Under the pieces are notes generated by a model. That model saw only the letters and a list, made by a program, of their open reading frames with translations. It ran no database searches and had not been told where the DNA came from. This document shows positions 9,030-17,599 of a stretch of 64,000 nucleotides of DNA, one piece after another; the first letter of the stretch is position 1; each line of letters starts with the position of its first letter. The DNA lies in NCBI GenBank assembly GCA_018240895.1, contig JAFEEX010000004.1, positions 1 to 64,000 of the forward strand. Direction: 5' to 3'. This DNA is from Pseudomonadota bacterium (GTDB lineage: Bacteria; Pseudomonadota; Alphaproteobacteria; Sphingomonadales; Sphingomonadaceae). The translations under genes and the position numbers were made by a program.

Positions 9030-9668
9030 GTGACCGGAAACTTTTCAACCCGTCGTGCCCTGTCCGCGCTTTGCATAGCGACCGCTGCCTTGGCAACAAG
9101 CGCGTGTACGTCTGGAAATGTGCAGGTCTTGTCGCAAATTCCGGCTGAAGGGCTGCCGCACACTTACGCATGGACTCCGCGCGGCGCACCGCAGACCGCT
9201 GCCGAAGCCGATCCGCGCGTCAACAATTCCATCGTCGAAACGCGGCTTATGCAGTCAATTGACCGTCAGCTGGCGGCAAAAGGCTATCACCTCGTCAGCA
9301 GTCCCGCCGAAGCCGGAATGCTTGCAGCCTTTCGCGTCGGCGTCAAAGACAAGACCCGAACGGATGTAGATACCATGGGTGCCTATCCATCGATCGGCTA
9401 TGGCCTGTACGGTTGCCGATTTGCCATGTGTTATGGCGGCCCTTACAGTTGGGGCGCATGGGGTCCGCCCGACGTGACGGTCTCCCAGCACGACTATGCC
9501 GAAGGACGCGTGATTGTTGACCTGAGCACGAGTTCGCAGCCTGAAAAACTGCTGTGGCGATCTTCCGACACAGGAACGCTGAACCGCAACAGCGGCACCC
9601 AGCAACAGATCGACAAGCTGGTTGGAAAGATGCTTGCGGCACTGCCAGCCCCCGCAACTGCGCATTAG
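9030..9668 (+). CDS. DUF4136-type outer-membrane lipoprotein
   Basis: A 212-residue protein starting GTG 9030, with GAGGTG eight bases upstream. The signal peptide ends in a lipobox (LATSAC, Cys at about residue 26), so it should be lipidated and periplasmic. The body fits DUF4136: YAWTP, D-x-R-V-N-N, AAKGYHLV, AEAGMLAAFRVGVKDK, a Gly/Tyr-rich middle (YPSIGYGLYGCRF) and YAEGRVIVDL near the end. Function in this family is unknown. It converges on the M50 protease gene 25 bases away. Confidence 0.8.
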   Translation: MTGNFSTRRALSALCIATAALATSACTSGNVQVLSQIPAEGLPHTYAWTPRGAPQTAAEADPRVNNSIVETRLMQSIDRQLAAKGYHLVSSPAEAGMLAAFRVGVKDKTRTDVDTMGAYPSIGYGLYGCRFAMCYGGPYSWGAWGPPDVTVSQHDYAEGRVIVDLSTSSQPEKLLWRSSDTGTLNRNSGTQQQIDKLVGKMLAALPAPATAH

Positions 9669-9693
9669 CATCTGCGGGGATCAGGTCCTGACC

Positions 9694-10392
9694 CTAACCG
9701 TTGGCCACCCCCGCAACCATACTCGCCAGCGCAAGGTATTTGTCGATCATCCAGTTGACCGGCGCACCGATCAGTTTGCCAACCGGATCGAAACCCGGAA
9801 TGAAATGCGGCAGCACCACGATCAGCAGGATCACCAGCAGAAAACCGTAAGCGCGCAGACTGCCATAGATCCGCGCCGCGCCATCAGGCAGCAGCCCTTC
9901 AACAATGTGTGATCCATCGAATGGCGGAATCGGGATCAGGTTGAACAGCGCCAGGAAGATGTTGATCAGGATGAAGTTGACCAGGTTGAGGCCGATGAAG
10001 TGAACGGCCGTGTACGGTGCCGGCGCGGGAACGGCTGCGCTCAAAATTCCCAATGCAACCGCCGCAACCAGCGCCATCACCAGATTCATCCCCGGCCCTG
10101 CAGCCGCCACCAGGATCATGTCGCGCCTGGGATTGCGCAGGCGGCGGAAATCGACCGGCACCGGCTTGGCCCAGCCAAACACCGGCAGGCCCATCAGCTT
10201 GAGCGCGCCGGGAAGCAGGATGGTGCCGACCAGATCGACATGGCGCAGCGGGTTAAGGCTCAGACGGTTGAGCTGCTGCGCGGTCGGATCGCCCAGGCTG
10301 CGCGCCACCCAGCCGTGCGCAACCTCGTGAAAGACGACCGCGAAGATCAGCGGCACGATCAGCGCCGCTGCCTGATAGATGGTGTCAGTCAT
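9694..10392 (-). CDS. Site-2 protease-family (M50) membrane metalloprotease
   Basis: A 232-residue polytopic protein. The zinc motif FHEVAHGWVA (HExxH) lies in the first span at about residues 21-30. The third ligand motif NLIPIPPFDGSH lies in a later span at about 155. It belongs to the small M50B/YwhC group without a PDZ domain. It probably cleaves within the membrane, but the substrate is unknown. Its ATG overlaps the stop of the GNAT gene (ATGA), making it the last cistron of tdk-GNAT-M50. Confidence 0.88.
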   Translation of the reverse strand: MTDTIYQAAALIVPLIFAVVFHEVAHGWVARSLGDPTAQQLNRLSLNPLRHVDLVGTILLPGALKLMGLPVFGWAKPVPVDFRRLRNPRRDMILVAAAGPGMNLVMALVAAVALGILSAAVPAPAPYTAVHFIGLNLVNFILINIFLALFNLIPIPPFDGSHIVEGLLPDGAARIYGSLRAYGFLLVILLIVVLPHFIPGFDPVGKLIGAPVNWMIDKYLALASMVAGVANG

Positions 10393-10943
10393 AGTCCCAG
10401 TCGCTCCCGATCGCGTTCGACGACCGAGAAGACCGCGGTGTCGCGCTCATATCCGGTCCAGGTGATCATGTGATTGCGCAGCACGCCTTCAAAGGTCGCG
10501 CCAACCTTGCGGCAGGCCGCCTGCGAGCGCTGGTTGCGCACATCGACATGCAGGCTCATCCGTTTCAATCCGCAGGCAAAGCCGTGCGCAAACAGCAGGC
10601 GCTTCATCGGCCCGTTGATGTCCCCGCCGCGATAGCGCGGGCGGATGTAGGTGTTGCCAATCTCTGCGCTGCGCCGCAGGGGATCGGCATCGATCCAGCT
10701 GGTCATGCCCGCCAGATCGCCTTCGACGATTACCGCGAAGGGCAGCCGCGCCAGATTGCCCAGCAGCCGGCCAAAACTCGCGTCGAAATGCGCACGGTCA
10801 TAGGGCACGGCATAGATTTGCCACACCGCCTCATCCTCGGCGCAGGCCTCCCGCAGCGCGTCGCGGTGGCGTTCCTCCAGCGGTTCAAGCCGCAGGTCGC
10901 CGCGTTCAAGCACGGCCATTAGTCCCAGCGGATCGTCCTTCAT
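10389..10943 (-). CDS. GNAT-family N-acetyltransferase (RimJ/RimL-like)
   Basis: A 184-residue protein with the RimL-type layout: LRLEPLEERHRDALREAC at the start, GMTSWIDADPLRRSAEIG (strand 4), and the CoA loop region TYIRPRYRGGDINGPMKRLL. Later comes SLHVDVRNQRSQAACRKVGA, then FEGVLRNHM. It probably acetylates a small molecule or a protein N-terminus; the substrate is not predictable. The ATG at 10943 overlaps the tdk stop as ATGA and is preferred over an upstream in-frame codon inside tdk. Confidence 0.85.
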   Translation of the reverse strand: MKDDPLGLMAVLERGDLRLEPLEERHRDALREACAEDEAVWQIYAVPYDRAHFDASFGRLLGNLARLPFAVIVEGDLAGMTSWIDADPLRRSAEIGNTYIRPRYRGGDINGPMKRLLFAHGFACGLKRMSLHVDVRNQRSQAACRKVGATFEGVLRNHMITWTGYERDTAVFSVVERDRERLGL

Positions 10944-11518
10944 CGTCCCAACGCCTCGGTAAAGTGTTTGCGGCACAGCGCGACATAGCGGTCATTGCCG
11001 CCAATCTCGGTCTGCGCGCCGTGCTGCACCGCCGCGCCATCGGCATCGACCCGCAGGTTCATGGTCGATTTGCGGCCGCAGTGGCACACCGCCTTCAGCT
11101 CTACCAGGCTGTCGGCAATCCCCAGCAGCACTTTCGATCCGGGGAACAATTCGCCCTGAAAATCGGTGCGCAGGCCATAGCACAGCACGGCGATTCCGGC
11201 CTCGTCAGCCAGCCGGGCCAGCTGCCAGACCTGCGGCTCGGTCAGGAACTGCGCCTCATCAACCAGCACGCAGGCCAGCGGTTCCACCCGGTGCGCGGCG
11301 CTGACCCGTTCCCACAGGTCAGTCGCCGCGTCATAGCGGTGCGCATCCGCGCCCAGCCCGATCCGGCTTTCGATGGCGTTATGATCGCTGCGATGGTCAA
11401 GCGCCGCGGTCCACAGCATCGTCGCCATGCCGCGTTCACGGTAATTGAAATCGGCCTGAAGCAGCGTGGTCGATTTCCCCGCGTTCATCGAGGCGTAATA
11501 GAAATAGAGCTTGGCCAT
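10940..11518 (-). CDS. tdk: Thymidine kinase
   Basis: A 192-residue type II thymidine kinase that phosphorylates thymidine in the salvage pathway. The P-loop ASMNAGKST lies at residues 9-17. LVDEAQFLTEPQVWQLA is the Walker B region, LCYGLRTDFQGELFPGS the lid, and Cys pairs AVCHCGRK and ALCRKHF make up the zinc site. The start MAKLYFYYASMN (11518) matches the family N-terminus; the longer open frame upstream is ignored. It is the first gene of a translationally coupled trio. Confidence 0.95.
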   Translation of the reverse strand: MAKLYFYYASMNAGKSTTLLQADFNYRERGMATMLWTAALDHRSDHNAIESRIGLGADAHRYDAATDLWERVSAAHRVEPLACVLVDEAQFLTEPQVWQLARLADEAGIAVLCYGLRTDFQGELFPGSKVLLGIADSLVELKAVCHCGRKSTMNLRVDADGAAVQHGAQTEIGGNDRYVALCRKHFTEALGR

Positions 11519-11726
11519 GGCCGAGGGAGATAGTGCGCCTTCCGGCAAAGACCAAGCTGCCGCGCCACCCATCTGTGGATGCGCGCCGCGGAGGGTCGTG
11601 GGTCAGGTTTACGCGGCGCCATTAAGGAAATTGAAAGGGTGTTTGGCGATGGTTCCGTAACAGCGGGAGCATGGCCGCCGCACGCTGTGCAGCTGCGCCG
11701 ATGGCCGGACAACATACAGGATGCCC

Positions 11727-12287
11727 ATGCGAACAGTGCTTGCTTTTCTGCCCTTGCTGGCGATCGGTGCCGCGCCGCCGGCCTATCGCTATGAACTGGA
11801 CGGCAGCCGCAGCGCGATTGACGCGCGGGTGACGGTTCTGGGTTTTGCCAAAAAATCCGCGCAGTTTCCCAAGATGAGCGGCGGGATCGTCCTTTCACCG
11901 GGGCAGCTGGGCGCGGTCAATCTTGCGGTGAGCGTGGATGCCCGGGCGCTGTCAACCCGCGACAAAAGCGTGGGCGATCAGCTTCGCGGGCCGAATTTCC
12001 TTGATGTCGCGCGCTATCCCATGGTCAGCTTTTCCGGCCAGCGTATGACCATGACCGGGCCAACCACCGCCCAGGTTGCCGGGCAACTGACCGCTCACGG
12101 CACCACCCGCCCCGCCACGCTCAACGTCACCTTCGCCGCGCCCCCGGCCCAGGCAACCGGGCGCGATCCGGTGCAGATCACCGCCCAGACCACCATCGAC
12201 CGCCGCCAGTTCGGCATGAACGGCTATTCCATGGTGGTCGGCAAGGACGTGACCATCACGATCAACGCCCGGATGGTGCCGGGCTGA
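11727..12287 (+). CDS. YceI-family periplasmic lipid-binding protein
   Basis: A 186-residue protein with a short signal peptide (MRTVLAFLPLLAIGAAPPA). A YceI lipocalin-like barrel follows: YELDGSRSAIDARVTVLGFA, FPKMSGGIVL, FLDVARYPMVSFSGQRM and RRQFGMNGYSMVVGKDVTI. Family members bind isoprenoids in the periplasm. ATG 11727 is preferred over ATG 11721 because AGGA lies at proper distance only from the second. Its 3' end overlaps the convergent DUF2239 gene by 26 bases. Confidence 0.9.
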   Translation: MRTVLAFLPLLAIGAAPPAYRYELDGSRSAIDARVTVLGFAKKSAQFPKMSGGIVLSPGQLGAVNLAVSVDARALSTRDKSVGDQLRGPNFLDVARYPMVSFSGQRMTMTGPTTAQVAGQLTAHGTTRPATLNVTFAAPPAQATGRDPVQITAQTTIDRRQFGMNGYSMVVGKDVTITINARMVPG

Positions 12288-12792
12288 CCTGCCAGGCAAA
12301 TCCAGCCGCATGATCGCGGATCGCCGGCGGCCAGGTTTCTGTCAATTGCTGGAAGCGGCCACGATCGCCCTGATAGATTGCCCGGATCGCTTCTTCGAAA
12401 TTTTCACGATCCCCGGCAATGGCTGAAAGAAAACGATAGGCCGCGTCGCGCCCGGCTTCCGGCGAAAGCGGCTGCTCCCGCGCGGTATCAACCAGTCGGC
12501 GCAAAGTTGCGGAGGCACCGCCGGGCTGGTCTTTCAGCCAATCCCAATGACGCGGCAGCAGGGTGACTTCACGCGCCACCACACCCAGCCGGGGCCGCCC
12601 GGGGGCACCGGTTGGTTGCGCTGCTTCAGGCTGGCGCAGATCGAAGTCAATCTGGCGGCCGTTGGCATCGTCAAACACCAACAGGTCAGCAGCGCGCGGC
12701 AATTCGGGCAGACCGCGCAAGGCTTCGACAATGTGGGCCTGGCTGCCCGAGGCAAGCCACAAATCGTTGGCGAACGCAGTATAGGTCGGCAT
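12262..12792 (-). CDS. DUF2239 family protein
   Basis: A 176-residue soluble protein that fits DUF2239: YTAFANDLWLASGSQAHIVE at the start, LLVFDDANGRQIDFDLR, PGRPRLGVVAREVTLLPRHW and a C-terminal AYRFLSAIAGDRENFEEA. The function is unknown. The start has GGAG at good spacing (AAAGGAGCCTGTC-ATG). It is preceded by a strong sigma-70-like promoter flanked by two palindromic boxes, so it looks repressor-controlled. It sits between rbfA and YceI. Confidence 0.8.
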   Translation of the reverse strand: MPTYTAFANDLWLASGSQAHIVEALRGLPELPRAADLLVFDDANGRQIDFDLRQPEAAQPTGAPGRPRLGVVAREVTLLPRHWDWLKDQPGGASATLRRLVDTAREQPLSPEAGRDAAYRFLSAIAGDRENFEEAIRAIYQGDRGRFQQLTETWPPAIRDHAAGFAWQVSPAPSGR

Positions 12793-12815
12793 GACAGGCT
12801 CCTTTGCCGGAACCT

Positions 12816-12856
12816 ATTATACCCGGATAATATATCGGTCAATATACCCGGGTAAA
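12816..12856 (-). promoter_or_regulatory. Promoter with paired TATACCCGGGTA-type operators for DUF2239
   Basis: On the minus strand TTGACC (12837-12842) and TATAAT (12816-12821) are separated by 15 bases. One palindrome-like box, TATCCGGGTATA (12818-12829), overlaps the -10. A second, TACCCGGGTATA (12843-12854), lies just upstream of the -35, 25 bp from the first. This layout suggests a dimeric repressor binding both boxes. The regulator is not identifiable from the window. Confidence 0.65.
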
Positions 12857-12860
12857 ATGT

Positions 12861-13244
12861 TCAATCCAGATCGCGCCGCACCCGCGGATCGTCAAGCAAG
12901 GCGTCGATCCGGCCCGCCTCGTCAAAGCTTTCATCGGGCAGGAACTTGATCTTCGCCGCATATTTCTGGCGCATCTTGCCAGCGACCTCGCGTTGGAAGA
13001 ACGCGGTGTGCGTGCGCAGCGCCTTCATCACCAGATCCTCGTCCGCGCCAAGCAGCGGCTTTACGAAAACCGTGGCGTGGCGCAGATCAGGGGACATCCG
13101 CACTTCGGTAACGCTGACGGCGTGCGCGCTCAGCACGTCATCATGAACCTGCTGGCGGGTCAGCAACTCGCTGATGATATGGCGCACCTGCTCACCCACC
13201 TTAAGCAGGCGGACCGATCGGGTTTCGGGGGTGGCGGGTTTCAC
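12861..13244 (-). CDS. rbfA: 30S ribosome-binding factor A
   Basis: A 127-residue RbfA, a KH-fold cold-shock factor for 16S rRNA 5'-end maturation. Motifs: [17 protein letters not shown] near the start, [19 protein letters not shown], then [20 protein letters not shown] and [17 protein letters not shown]. Its ATG overlaps the stop of the thioesterase gene (ATGA), placing it at the end of a TA-thioesterase-rbfA run downstream of infB. Confidence 0.95.
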   Translation of the reverse strand: MKPATPETRSVRLLKVGEQVRHIISELLTRQQVHDDVLSAHAVSVTEVRMSPDLRHATVFVKPLLGADEDLVMKALRTHTAFFQREVAGKMRQKYAAKIKFLPDESFDEAGRIDALLDDPRVRRDLD

Positions 13245-13657
13245 GTTACCTTGCCCCCTGACATCACGCGACCACTTGCCGTCGCGCGGGCAATCAGATT
13301 GTTCTGAGCATCAAACAATTCGCCTTCCAGAAAGACGATCGTTCGTCCCAAACTAACCACCCTTCCCCGTCCCACAAACTGCCCTGGTTTGGCGGGACGA
13401 ATGAACGACACATGGAGCTCGATGGTCGGTGCGTAGAATGCACCGTCAGTCGAGCAGAACAGCGCCGGACCAGCCGTGTCGTCCAGCATCGCCGCGATGA
13501 AGCCGCCCTGGACATCGCCTGCTGGATTTAGAAAACGATCATCGAGGAGGTAGCCCACTTCGATCGTCTGCGCCTCTTTGTCAAAAGCGCGAACGTGCCA
13601 GCCCAGCAGCTTGGCCGCTGGGGGAAGCGGAAAACGGTCAAAGATCGATTCAACCAA
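13241..13657 (-). CDS. PaaI-type hotdog-fold thioesterase
   Basis: A 138-residue single hotdog domain: [40 protein letters not shown] (the helix motif carrying the catalytic Asp of PaaI-like enzymes), then [20 protein letters not shown], and [11 protein letters not shown] at the end. It probably hydrolyses an acyl-CoA; the substrate is unknown. It overlaps the antitoxin gene by eight bases upstream and rbfA by four bases downstream. Confidence 0.85.
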   Translation of the reverse strand: MVESIFDRFPLPPAAKLLGWHVRAFDKEAQTIEVGYLLDDRFLNPAGDVQGGFIAAMLDDTAGPALFCSTDGAFYAPTIELHVSFIRPAKPGQFVGRGRVVSLGRTIVFLEGELFDAQNNLIARATASGRVMSGGKVT

Positions 13658-14039
13658 TCGCTTCGTCCCTCAGTGGAAGAATATCATCGACCATTACGCC
13701 CAGCGCATCGGCCAACGCCCGCCAAGTTGATGGTTTGCCCTGCGCCTTGTCATTTTCCAGTTCCGAAATCCGGGACTGGTCGATACCGGAAAGCGCAGAA
13801 AGCTTTATGGCGGTCAATCCGCGAAATTGCCGCCACACCCGCAAGGCATTCTCGCCTGCCAAAAGCCTGTCAACAAACTCTGCGGGAAGATATTCCTCCC
13901 CGCTTACGCGCGCCAACTCGGCTTTCTCGGCAGCCGCAACATCAGCGCGGTCTTCGACGGCATCGATCAGACGTCGATATTCCGCCACCGGAAGCACAGC
14001 CATTTCGTGACCACCGATCTCAATGATTTGAACGGTCAT
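13650..14039 (-). CDS. XRE-family antitoxin (HigA-like)
   Basis: A 129-residue protein. The N-terminal part (MTVQIIEIGGHEMAVLPVAE, then YRRLIDAVED) is the toxin-binding segment seen in antitoxins of this class. A C-terminal helix-turn-helix follows (FRGLTAIKLSALSGIDQSRI, SELENDKAQG, ALADALGVMVDDILPL). It should neutralise the toxin encoded immediately upstream and repress the operon. Its ATG overlaps the toxin stop as ATGA. Toxin-first order is typical of higBA-like loci. Confidence 0.85.
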   Translation of the reverse strand: MTVQIIEIGGHEMAVLPVAEYRRLIDAVEDRADVAAAEKAELARVSGEEYLPAEFVDRLLAGENALRVWRQFRGLTAIKLSALSGIDQSRISELENDKAQGKPSTWRALADALGVMVDDILPLRDEAIG

Positions 14040-14287
14040 AGTCGATCCTCGTATGCTGATCCGCGTGGTGCAATATCATCAATCCACAAAATCCCTTCCT
14101 CAATCCGGAAGATCACACGCCAATCCTGAATCCGCAGCCGAAATTCGCTGCGTCCCGTCAAGCGGATGACATTTGCATTCAAAGACAACGGCTCTGCTGC
14201 AAGCTCAGCAATCTTTTCCCGAATCAAGGTACGCTTGTTAGAACGCAACAACGATCGCGTCGCAGCTTTCGAAAAGCGAATTTCCAT
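14036..14287 (-). CDS. RelE/ParE-superfamily toxin
   Basis: An 83-residue basic protein: MEIRFSKAATRSLLRSNKRT, EKIAELAAEPLSLNANVIRL, TGRSEFRLRIQDWRVIFRIE and WIDDIAPRGSAYED. The pattern (R-x-R-x-x-D-W-R-V-I-F, then D-x-x-x-R-x-x-A-Y) is that of RelE-fold toxins, usually mRNA interferases. It is paired with a downstream XRE antitoxin. The pair interrupts the infB-rbfA part of the translation cluster, and a dyad lies just upstream of its start. Confidence 0.87.
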   Translation of the reverse strand: MEIRFSKAATRSLLRSNKRTLIREKIAELAAEPLSLNANVIRLTGRSEFRLRIQDWRVIFRIEEGILWIDDIAPRGSAYEDRL

Positions 14288-14296
14288 GACTGGAAA

Positions 14297-14313
14297 TATA
14301 CAATAATCGTATA
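14297..14313 (-). promoter_or_regulatory. Dyad at the toxin-antitoxin promoter
   Basis: TATAC (14297-14301) and GTATA (14309-14313) form an inverted repeat with a 7-bp spacer, ten bases upstream of the toxin start. On the minus strand TATACG can act as a -10 with TTGTAG 17 bases upstream. This suggests autoregulation by the antitoxin. It lies only 17 bases past the infB stop. Confidence 0.5.
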
Positions 14314-14330
14314 ACTACACAATCCGGAAA

Positions 14331-16856
14331 CTACAACGTCCGTTCGCGCTCCTCCACCTCGAACACTTCGAGGTGATCGCCCGGCTTGATGTCGTTGGTA
14401 TCGGCCAAAACCACGCCGCATTCCAGGCCGGCGCGGACTTCGGGGACATCGTCCTTGAAGCGGCGCAGCGAAGCGATGGTGGTTTTGCTGATGATGACGT
14501 CGTCGCGGGTAAGGCGAGCGTTGATGCCCTTCTTGATGAACCCTTCCAGCACCAGCAGACCCGCCGCCTTGTCGCGCTTGCCGGCCGGGAACACTTCCTT
14601 GACCTCGGCGCGGCCGACCACGGTTTCGATCCGTTCCGGCCCCCAGATCCCGGCCATTTCCTTGGCCACGTCATCGGTCAGGTGATAGATCACGTCGAAG
14701 TACTTCATCCGCACCTTCTGGCGCTCGATCATCTCGCGCGCCTTGGCGTTGGGACGAACGTGGAAGCCAATGATCGGTGCGCCGGTGGCCGCCGCCAGCG
14801 ACACGTCGCTTTCGGTGATCGCGCCGACGCCCGATTGCAGTACCTTGACCTTGATCTCGTCGTTCGAGAGCTTGTTCAGCGCGTTGACGATCGCCTCGGT
14901 CGAACCCTGCACGTCGCTTTTCACCACGACCGGATATTCGATCACGCTCTGCTTGGCCGACAGCGCCGAGAACATGGTGTCGAGGCTGGCCGGGGCGATC
15001 GCGGTACGCTTGGCGGTGGCCTTTTCCTGACGGTAGGCGGCGACTTCGCGGGCGCGAACCTCGCTCTCCACCACGGTCAGGGTATCGCCCGCCATCGGCA
15101 CGCCGCCGATGCCCAGCACCTCGACCGGAAGCGAGGGCGGTGCGGCCTTCACCTGGCGGCCCTTGTCATCCAGCATGGCGCGGACGCGGCCCGAATGGGT
15201 GCCGACAACCAGGATATCTCCGACCTTCAACGTGCCGCGATTGATCAGCACCGTCGCCAGCGGCCCCTTGCCCTTGTCGAGCTTGGCTTCGATCACGGTC
15301 GCCTCGGCGGGGCGATCGGGGTTGGCCTTGAGGTCCATCAGTTCGGCCTGAAGCAGGATCTTCTCGATCAGTTCGTCCAGCCCGGCCTTGGTCTTGGCCG
15401 AAACCTCGACATCCTGCACCTCGCCCGACATCGCCTCGACGATGATCTCGTGTTCGAGCAGGCGCTCACGGATCTTCTGCGGGTTGTATTCGGGGCGATC
15501 CGCCTTGGTGATCGCCACGATCATCGGCACGCCGGCCGCCTTGGTGTGGTTGATCGCCTCGATCGTCTGCGGCATCAACCCGTCATCGCCCGCGACCACC
15601 AGGATCACGATATCGGTCACGTTGGCGCCGCGCTGGCGCATCTCGGTGAAGGCTTCGTGGCCGGGCGTATCCAGGAAGGTGATCAGATCGCCCTTCTTGG
15701 TCTTGATCTGGTACGCGCCGATATGCTGGGTAATCCCGCCTGCTTCACCGCGCACGACATCGGTGCCGCGCAGCGCATCCAGCAGACTGGTCTTGCCGTG
15801 ATCGACATGGCCCATGATGGTCACCACCGGCGGACGCGGCTTCAGCGATTCGGGCGCATCGACGTCCACCGCGGTATCGATATCGACATCGCTTTCGGAC
15901 ACGCGCTGAATGGTGTGGCCAAATTCCTCAACCAGCAGTTCGGCAGTATCCTGGTCAATCGTCTGGTTGACGGTCACCATCATGCCCATCTTGAACAGCG
16001 CCTTCACCAGGTCAGCGCCCTTTTCCGCCATGCGGTTGGCCAGTTCCTGCACGGTGATCGCTTCGGGCACGATCACGTCGCGGCTCTGCTTTTCGCGCGG
16101 CTGGCTCTGGCCGGCAAAGTGCGCGCGGCGTTCCTTTTCGCGGGCACGCTTGAGCGCGGCGAGCGAGCGGGCGCGCGCGCCTTCATCCTCGTTCAGCGCA
16201 CGGCTGACGGTCAGCTTGCCGGCATGGCGGCGCTGATCGCCCTGCTTGTCGCGCGGATGCGCCGGTTTTTTCGCGGCGGGCGCGGCAGGCTCGGGGCGTT
16301 TGGGCGCGGCAACCGGGGTGAAGCGGCGCGGCGCGGGGGCAGCCGTGCGGGTTTCCCCGGCCTCGGCAGGCTCGGCCACATCGGCCTCCTCAGCGGATTG
16401 CGCCGCGACTTCCGGCTCGGACTCGGGCGCAGGTGCGGCAACCGTTTCAGCTTCGGCCTTGCGGTTTTCCTCGGCCCGGCGACGCTCATCCTCAAGCGCG
16501 CGGGCGCGTTCTTCCTGCTCACGCTCGGTCTGTTCGGCCAGCGTGGCCAGACGGGCCTCTTCAGCCTCGCGCTGCATTCGGGCGACGCGTTCCTGCGGCG
16601 TTTCGCTGGCCGGGGCTGGCCGCGACGCGGGCTTGGGCGCCTGGACAACCGGAGCGGGAGCCGGCGGCGGGGGAGGCGGCGGAGCCACCGGTTCAGGCGC
16701 ACCGGGCTTGCCGATCAGCTTGCGGCGCTTCACCTCGACCACCACCTTGTTGGTGCGGCCGTGGCTGAAGGTCTGCTTGACCTCGCCCGCTTCGACCGAC
16801 TTCTTCAGCCCCAGCGGCTTGCGGCCCAAAGTCGGTTTGTTTTCGCTATCGCTCAT
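14331..16856 (-). CDS. infB: Translation initiation factor IF-2
   Basis: An 841-residue IF-2. The N-terminal IF2-associated segment (MSDSENKPTLGRKPLGLKKS) leads to a long Ala/Glu/Pro/Arg-rich linker (about 60-240). An IF2-N region (VPEAITVQELANRMAEKGAD), the G domain (VVTIMGHVDHGKTSLLDALR at about 345, DTPGHEAF, ITKADRP) and domains II-IV follow. It delivers fMet-tRNA to the 30S subunit. Start MSDSENK (16856) is chosen by family similarity over an upstream in-frame codon. Order nusA-ylxR-infB is canonical. Confidence 0.97.
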   Translation of the reverse strand: MSDSENKPTLGRKPLGLKKSVEAGEVKQTFSHGRTNKVVVEVKRRKLIGKPGAPEPVAPPPPPPPAPAPVVQAPKPASRPAPASETPQERVARMQREAEEARLATLAEQTEREQEERARALEDERRRAEENRKAEAETVAAPAPESEPEVAAQSAEEADVAEPAEAGETRTAAPAPRRFTPVAAPKRPEPAAPAAKKPAHPRDKQGDQRRHAGKLTVSRALNEDEGARARSLAALKRAREKERRAHFAGQSQPREKQSRDVIVPEAITVQELANRMAEKGADLVKALFKMGMMVTVNQTIDQDTAELLVEEFGHTIQRVSESDVDIDTAVDVDAPESLKPRPPVVTIMGHVDHGKTSLLDALRGTDVVRGEAGGITQHIGAYQIKTKKGDLITFLDTPGHEAFTEMRQRGANVTDIVILVVAGDDGLMPQTIEAINHTKAAGVPMIVAITKADRPEYNPQKIRERLLEHEIIVEAMSGEVQDVEVSAKTKAGLDELIEKILLQAELMDLKANPDRPAEATVIEAKLDKGKGPLATVLINRGTLKVGDILVVGTHSGRVRAMLDDKGRQVKAAPPSLPVEVLGIGGVPMAGDTLTVVESEVRAREVAAYRQEKATAKRTAIAPASLDTMFSALSAKQSVIEYPVVVKSDVQGSTEAIVNALNKLSNDEIKVKVLQSGVGAITESDVSLAAATGAPIIGFHVRPNAKAREMIERQKVRMKYFDVIYHLTDDVAKEMAGIWGPERIETVVGRAEVKEVFPAGKRDKAAGLLVLEGFIKKGINARLTRDDVIISKTTIASLRRFKDDVPEVRAGLECGVVLADTNDIKPGDHLEVFEVEERERTL

Positions 16857-16888
16857 TGCTTCGATACGTCCTTCAATCAAAATCGTCG

Positions 16889-17599
16889 TCAGGCGGGGGC
16901 ACCGGCAGCGCGTGCCGGGCCTTCGCCATGGTCCTGTTCGGTCTTCTCGCCCTGCCCCAGAAAGCGTTGCAGGCGCTGGAGGGGAACGGCCAGCCTTTGC
17001 GCCGCTTGCCAGTCGGTCAGCGCCAGGTGGACGACATTGTCGCGGCCCAATGCCACAGACAGCGTGGTCCGGTCCAGTGGCAAGGTTAACCCCGCCTTTC
17101 CGGAACCTTCCGCATCCTCACCCACGCGCCAGGCCTGATCCAGCTTGCGCGAACCATCCTCGCCCGCGTCAGATGCATGGGCCAGCCAGGCAACCCTGCC
17201 CATCCGGGCGTTTTCGGCAATCCGGTCGGAACCGACCAGCAATCTGCCGCTTTTCATTTCCAGCCCCAGCCGGTCGGTAAAGGCGCGGATCAGCGCCACC
17301 TCGATCCGTTCGGGCAGGTCTGCGGGAATGGTCAGCGCCGCACCCTTGAACGCGCGGGCCAGCACCCCCTTCAGCTTACCCTTCGCCAGTGCCTTTTCAA
17401 GATCCGCGCGGCTGACGCCGATCCACGCCCCCCGCCCCGGCGCGCGCGCCAGGGCATCGGGCAGCACTTCGCCATCCGGCGAAATCGCCAGGCGCACCAG
17501 ATCGTCGCGCACGGCCTGTTCGCCGGAAAGGATGCAGGTCCGTTCCGGGGCAGATGCCGAATTGTCGGAGCTTACGCGATCATTGTGAGGAATCCGCAT
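16889..17599 (-). CDS. ylxR: YlxR (DUF448) RNA-binding protein, long form with L7Ae-like domain
   Basis: A 236-residue protein. The N-terminal YlxR domain contains RTCILSGEQ and GRGAWIGVSR and is involved in RNA/RNase P binding in other bacteria. A ribosomal L7Ae-like region follows (SGRLLVGSDRIAENARMGRV, LAHASDAGEDG). The fusion is typical of alphaproteobacteria. Start ATG 17599 is supported by GAGGAGG six bases upstream and lies inside the 3' end of nusA (20-base overlap). It is in operon with nusA and infB. Confidence 0.9.
   Translation of the reverse strand: MRIPHNDRVSSDNSASAPERTCILSGEQAVRDDLVRLAISPDGEVLPDALARAPGRGAWIGVSRADLEKALAKGKLKGVLARAFKGAALTIPADLPERIEVALIRAFTDRLGLEMKSGRLLVGSDRIAENARMGRVAWLAHASDAGEDGSRKLDQAWRVGEDAEGSGKAGLTLPLDRTTLSVALGRDNVVHLALTDWQAAQRLAVPLQRLQRFLGQGEKTEQDHGEGPARAAGAPA

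Noticed and set aside
14373..17138. 921-codon plus-strand open frame opposite infB
   Set aside because: A shadow of infB: high GC keeps the antisense frame open. It has no ribosome site, low-complexity composition and no family motif.
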